NCBI GenBank assembly: GCA_031267995.1
Contig: JAIRXZ010000014.1
Location: forward strand, 1 to 18,035
DNA length: 18,035 nt
Direction of reading: 5' to 3'
Source of the DNA: Odoribacteraceae bacterium
GTDB taxonomy: Bacteria; Bacteroidota; Bacteroidia; Bacteroidales; Marinifilaceae
Both the position numbers and the translations under genes were made by a program. The notes below the pieces were generated by a model. The model was not told the DNA's origin, made no database searches, and worked only from the letters and a program-made list of their open reading frames with translations. Below, in pieces: positions 14,271 through 18,035 of the stretch (the first letter of the stretch is position 1; the number at the start of each line of letters is the position of its first letter).

Positions 14271-15349
14271 AAACCCTCCCCTTCCTCCTCGAAAAAGAGT
14301 TCAAGCAAATGGCGAGGCACCTCTTCCTCCCCAAGATGTTCATCATCTTCCCCGTCATCATGACCCTCCTCCTCCCCTGGGCGGCCGACCCCTCCATCGA
14401 CAACATCCCCCTCGCCCTCGTCGACCGCGACGCCTCCCCCCGGTCCCTCCGCCTGGCGCGCGCCCTCACCGCCACGGGCGACTTTCGCCTGGCCACCCGT
14501 CCCCCCTCCTTCCCCCTTGCCCTGGAGGACATCAGCGCCGGCCGCGCCGAAATCATCCTGGAGATACCCCCGCGCTTCTCCGCCGACCTCCAGCGCGAGG
14601 GACGCGCCACCCTCCTCATCGCCGCCAACGGCGTCAACGGCACCCGCGGGGGACTCGCCGCCGCCGCCCTCGCCACCCTCGTCGGGGAAACCGCCGGCGG
14701 CAACCCCCTCCCCCTGCAACTCCACACCCTCCAGCGCTTCAACCCCACGGCCGACTACAAACCCTTCATGATCCCCGCCCTCCTCGTCATGCTCATGACG
14801 CTCCTTTGCGGCTTCCTCCCGGCCTTAAACATCGTCGGCGAAAAGGAAAGCGGCACCATCGAGCAAATCAACGTCACCCCCGTCGGCAAATTCACCTTCA
14901 TCGCCGCCAAGCTCATCCCCTACTGGCTGCTGGGCGCCGTCATCCTCGCCTACGGCATCCTGCTGGCCAACCTCTTTTACGGCCTCACCCCCGCCGGCAG
15001 CATCGGGACGATATACCTTTTCGCCCTCCTTTTCGTGCCGGGCATCGCGGGCATGGGACTCATCGTCTCCAACCACTCCGCCACCATGCAGCAAGCCATG
15101 TTCGTGATGTTTTTTTTCCTGATTCTTTTCCTGTTAATGAGCGGCTTCTTCTCTCCTGTCGAGAGTATGCCCGCCTGGGCGCGCGCCATCGCCGCCTGCA
15201 ACCCGTTAAAATACTTCGTGCAAGCCATCCGCGCCGTTTACCTCAAGGGCAGCGCCGCCGCCGACCTCCGCGAACAGCTCCTCGCCCTCGCCGCCTTCGC
15301 CCTCCTCACCAACGCCTGGGCGGTGTGGAGCTTCCGCAAATCGAGTTAA
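14267..15349 (+). CDS. ABC-2 type permease, YbhR-like
   Basis: This is the second permease half, 360 residues. It begins at a GTG (14267) overlapping the stop of the preceding permease, which reads KTLPFLLEKEFKQMARH and then enters the first membrane segment (MFIIFPVIMTLLLPWA). A periplasmic domain covers about residues 40-165 and includes LALVDRDASPRSLRLARAL. Five more hydrophobic segments follow, from KPFMIPALLVMLMTLLCGFL onward. IVGEKESGTIEQINVTPVGK is the coupling motif matching its partner. No ATG lies near the start, so GTG is required. It closes the efflux operon. I see no convincing terminator in the gap behind it. Confidence 0.92.
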   Translation: MKTLPFLLEKEFKQMARHLFLPKMFIIFPVIMTLLLPWAADPSIDNIPLALVDRDASPRSLRLARALTATGDFRLATRPPSFPLALEDISAGRAEIILEIPPRFSADLQREGRATLLIAANGVNGTRGGLAAAALATLVGETAGGNPLPLQLHTLQRFNPTADYKPFMIPALLVMLMTLLCGFLPALNIVGEKESGTIEQINVTPVGKFTFIAAKLIPYWLLGAVILAYGILLANLFYGLTPAGSIGTIYLFALLFVPGIAGMGLIVSNHSATMQQAMFVMFFFLILFLLMSGFFSPVESMPAWARAIAACNPLKYFVQAIRAVYLKGSAAADLREQLLALAAFALLTNAWAVWSFRKSS

Positions 15350-15562
15350 ACGCGACAATTTTAGTGGCACCCGCCACCAGCCACGGGACGTGAAAACCAC
15401 CTCCCGCCCTTCTCTTTTCGGTCTGTTTGCGTTAAAAAGTCTTTGCTTGGGAACTTTTTTTCGATTTTACGACCTGTTTTCGCATCCATTTTTCGGAACA
15501 CACGTATAAATTCGACTAAAATGATCGGAGCGGAACAAAGAATGAAACAATAAATTAGATCG
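15350..15562. other. Gap between efflux operon and fimbrillin gene
   Basis: This 213-nt AT-richer gap shows no coding frame. TAAATTCG at 15507-15514 is a one-mismatch -7 box but has no matching -33 box. A few gtggc/gccac pairs near 15364-15384 do not make a convincing terminator. Promoter and terminator must exist here or nearby, but they are not readable with confidence. Confidence 0.3.
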
Positions 15563-18035
15563 ATGAAACATTTGAACATGAAGGATTTTCTTCCCGATGC
15601 GTACGCGGGAACACCACAAGAAAACACGAGAGTACCGGCTTGCCGGTACAGCGGACAACGCGGAAAACACTGTAGAGACGTAGCATGCCACGTCTCAAAA
15701 CACGTAAAGCTATTTGCACTGGTCGCGATCTTGGCCCTTGCCGGATCCTGCACGACAAACGTACGCGAGGGCTACCCCGCCATTGGCGACGGGGAGCACC
15801 TCGTCACCCTATCCTTCACCGTCCCCGGCTCGCCGGCCACCCGCGCGATGGACGAAGAAGCCGTTGAAACCATCGACGTGCTCCTCTTTGACCCGTCAAC
15901 TGACAACATCGTTTATCGCGCCATCGGCACCAAACCCGTCTCCAACCAATTCACCGTGAAACTGCCGGCCAACACCTATAATATAGTGCTACTGGCCAAC
16001 GCCCGCGACATGATCCCCGCCGCGTACCCGCCCGCCACCACCGACGCCTCGTTCACCAACGACACGCGACAGGACGTCCTCGCCGCCATCACCAAAAGCA
16101 TAGCCCCCGTCGGCGGCAACTGGTGGCCGGCCACCTTCGACCGTATTCCAATGTGGGGCTACAGTAATGGTTTCGTGGTCGGCACCTCCAGCCCCACCAT
16201 CAACCTCACCCGGATGATCGCCAAAATAGACATCACCGTGGACGACAAGGTAACCGACTTTTGGCTCAGAAACGTCCGCCTCTACAACTACAGCACCGCC
16301 GGCCATGTCGCCCCCGCCGCCCTTCCCCCTACCGCCCCCGCCGACAGCCGGTACGCCGGCTACGACATCACCCAGTGGAACAACATCCCCGCCGGCATCA
16401 AGGCCTACGCCCCTCACCTTTCCACCGGCGTCAAGGCCACGGACGACTACATCATCTACATCGCCGACCTCTCCAACACCAAGGACATCGTCGAGTACAA
16501 GGATAATATTTACGCCTTCGAATCCGCCGCGGGCGTGACGTATCCCGCCGCCGGCTGGAAACAAAACACCTGCCTGGTCATCGGTGGCTACTATCAAAGC
16601 ACCGCCTACCCCACCTACTACCGCGTAGAATTTAAAAACGCCGTGGACGCCCTCCTTCCCCTCCTCCGCAACCACCGCTACACCGTCACCATCACCGGCG
16701 TCTCCGCCAACGGCTACCCGACGCCCGAAGAGGCCTACAACAACCTCCCGTCCAACATCACCGTCCAAATCACCGCGTGGAACGAGGGTGGCCTGGACGA
16801 CATCACTTTCGACCCACAGCACCACCTGGCCGTCGACGAAAACACCCTCTCCTTCTACACCGGCGGCGGCCAGCGGACGATGGAAGCCGTCACCGACTTC
16901 CCCGCCGGGTGGAAAATCGAGAAGGACGCCGCCTACGACTGGTTCACCGTTACCCCCGCCACCCACGCCTCCACCAGCCAGCAAACCATCACCGTCACCA
17001 TCCCCGGTGTCGGCGGCCCCCGCGAAGGCCACTTCTACATCGTCGCCGGCAACCTCCGGAAGATGATCACCGTGACACAAAGCGAGCTGGAGGAGTTCAT
17101 GATACAGATCACCGACCTCGAGGGCCATCCCGTGAACGAACTCACCTTCGGCGCCGGCGATTACAGTGGCGGGGTACTCCCCGCCGCGAAACAATTCCGC
17201 GTGACATGGCTCCCGGTGGACGCCGATTGCGTGATGACGCTAGACCCCGTCCCCGGCATGCCCCTCTTAGTCTTTGGCGGCGACATGTCCCCCCTCACCG
17301 GCGGGTCGGCGTTCTTCACCATCCAGCCCTACGCCATGGCACCGGAAGCCGTGAATCACCTCTCCAGCCTGAAATTCACCGCCACCCGCGGCGATCAGTC
17401 CCGGGCGGCCGTCATCTACCTCGGCCAAATCAACAACTACCTCATCGCCACCCCGTCGCTATCGGGCTACGTGGCCGACGCCGACATCACCCACTCCTTC
17501 CTCGTCCGCAGCAACTTCGCGTGGAGGGCAGTGCTCGACGGGGGCGGGGCCGACCGTGATGACCTTATAAACTCGTGGTCGCACACCGGCGGCCCGAGTC
17601 CCGAGGGGGAACTTTTCGAGTTCACGCTCAATGAAATCGGGTTTCCCGCCGAGGCCACCTTCTCCTTCAAACTCCGCGAGGGCCAGACCACCGTCGGGTC
17701 GGCAACCATCAATGGCGCTCCCCCCCGCGTCACCCTGAGCAAGACGGCGTATAGCGTGAGCGACGCGGGGACATTCAACCGGGAGATCAGCATGAGCACC
17801 AACATCCCCGTCGAGCTGCTCACCGCGACGATCACCGGCCCCGGGGCGCTAGTTGGGGCATCCTGCGTGGGCGGCCCCCTGCTAAGGTTATCCTTTAACA
17901 ACACGCTGACGGGTCTCACGTTCCAAGACTACGTCGTGGAAGTGGAATACGACAACCAAGTGATGGCCACCCTCACCGTGCACTTGGCCAGCCCGGACTG
18001 GCAGGAGATAGACGGCAAGCTCGTCCGAAAAGCGG
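15563..18035 (+). CDS. Fimbrillin-like lipoprotein with BACON-like domain, 3'-truncated by the window edge
   Basis: The frame is open from 15563 to the window end (824 codons). A lipoprotein signal, KHVKLFALVAILALAGSC, ends at residue 63 counting from ATG 15563. It predicts export and outer-membrane anchoring. About residues 80-400 look like the Mfa/FimA fimbrillin family of Bacteroidales, with VETIDVLLFD, LTRMIAKIDITV (near 215) and LRNHRYTVTITGVSANGYPT (near 369) in the usual order, the last followed by NITVQITAWN. Residues about 425-510 resemble a BACON domain: LSFYTGGGQR, then a W-rich core and a final MITVTQ. The rest, more than 300 residues, has beta-rich, Ig-like character but no family I can name. 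This composition suits a fimbrial tip or accessory subunit. The N-terminus is abnormal: about 45 codons, largely repeat DNA, lie before the signal peptide, and the nearest in-frame ATGs are 15563 and 15578. Confidence 0.85.
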   Translation, partial: MKHLNMKDFLPDAYAGTPQENTRVPACRYSGQRGKHCRDVACHVSKHVKLFALVAILALAGSCTTNVREGYPAIGDGEHLVTLSFTVPGSPATRAMDEEAVETIDVLLFDPSTDNIVYRAIGTKPVSNQFTVKLPANTYNIVLLANARDMIPAAYPPATTDASFTNDTRQDVLAAITKSIAPVGGNWWPATFDRIPMWGYSNGFVVGTSSPTINLTRMIAKIDITVDDKVTDFWLRNVRLYNYSTAGHVAPAALPPTAPADSRYAGYDITQWNNIPAGIKAYAPHLSTGVKATDDYIIYIADLSNTKDIVEYKDNIYAFESAAGVTYPAAGWKQNTCLVIGGYYQSTAYPTYYRVEFKNAVDALLPLLRNHRYTVTITGVSANGYPTPEEAYNNLPSNITVQITAWNEGGLDDITFDPQHHLAVDENTLSFYTGGGQRTMEAVTDFPAGWKIEKDAAYDWFTVTPATHASTSQQTITVTIPGVGGPREGHFYIVAGNLRKMITVTQSELEEFMIQITDLEGHPVNELTFGAGDYSGGVLPAAKQFRVTWLPVDADCVMTLDPVPGMPLLVFGGDMSPLTGGSAFFTIQPYAMAPEAVNHLSSLKFTATRGDQSRAAVIYLGQINNYLIATPSLSGYVADADITHSFLVRSNFAWRAVLDGGGADRDDLINSWSHTGGPSPEGELFEFTLNEIGFPAEATFSFKLREGQTTVGSATINGAPPRVTLSKTAYSVSDAGTFNREISMSTNIPVELLTATITGPGALVGASCVGGPLLRLSFNNTLTGLTFQDYVVEVEYDNQVMATLTVHLASPDWQEIDGKLVRKA
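15632..15649. repeat. Palindrome in the fimbrillin 5' end
   Basis: The arms gtaccggc (15632-15639) and gccggtac (15642-15649) pair perfectly across a 2-nt loop. It lies between the first in-frame ATG and the signal peptide of the fimbrillin gene and would be translated there. It is not seen elsewhere in the window, but it has the form of a short dispersed palindromic repeat. Confidence 0.55.
15675..15696. repeat. Degenerate copy of the gagacgtagc palindrome at the fimbrillin start
   Basis: gagacgtagc, at, gccacgtctc is the same palindrome as the copies at 1057-1078, 1142-1163 and 1186-1207, with two substitutions. The preceding tgta also matches the copy at 1142. It sits about 14 kb from the main cluster. 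Its last bases run directly into the codons of the fimbrillin signal peptide. Confidence 0.8.

Noticed and set aside
13922..15393. Long arginine/proline-rich ORFs overlapping the permeases, including an upstream extension of the second permease
   Set aside because: Shadow frames of the C-rich permease genes; the membrane protein pattern is only in the called frames.
15685..15959. Short ORFs overlapping the fimbrillin start
   Set aside because: The fimbrillin frame carries a lipobox and conserved domain motifs across this region; the short frames do not.

Overview
The window looks like chromosomal DNA of a high-GC member of the Bacteroidota, probably Bacteroidales-like. The evidence is a fimbrillin-type lipoprotein with a BACON-like domain at the right end, three promoter candidates that fit the Bacteroidota sigma pattern (TTTG, about 20 nt, TAnnTTTG), and Bacteroidota-like prs and transporter sequences. 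Every recognised gene lies on the + strand. I see no tRNA, rRNA, CRISPR array, phage gene or transposase.

Layout. (1) 1-800: the 3' part of an unrecognised gene. (2) 801-1740: a non-coding stretch with two adjacent hairpins ending in a T-tract, then a dense cluster of several unrelated palindromic or inverted repeat families. (3) 1697-6301: a complete riboflavin operon, made of a promoter, an FMN (RFN) riboswitch, an intrinsic terminator, ribD, ribE, ribBA, ribH and an SBF-like membrane transporter. The four enzymes cover the pathway from GTP and ribulose 5-phosphate to riboflavin except for the separate phosphatase step. (4) 6560-8515: prs (PRPP synthase) and a stand-alone WbpB/WlbA-type UDP-GlcNAcA dehydrogenase. 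(5) 8582-15349: a tightly packed efflux operon consisting of a TetR regulator with a palindrome over its predicted transcription start, a TolC-like outer-membrane protein, a HlyD-like lipoprotein adaptor, two separate ABC ATPases and two ABC-2 permeases. This matches E. coli cecR-ybhGFSR, with YbhF split into two genes and a TolC protein added. (6) 15563-18035: a large fimbrillin/BACON lipoprotein gene that runs off the window.

Points that stand out. The riboflavin operon has a strongly G-rich coding strand with G-ending codons, while the genes from prs onward are C-rich on the same strand. Together with the Bacillus-like gene order, this suggests inversion or acquisition of the rib block. 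The two efflux ATPases carry complementary defects that predict one consensus and one degenerate ATP site. The fimbrillin gene appears to have repeat DNA inserted exactly where its signal peptide should begin. I found no clear new defence or mobile system. The best candidates for something undescribed are the riboswitch-controlled SBF transporter, the repeat-disrupted fimbrillin start and the double-hairpin transcript.
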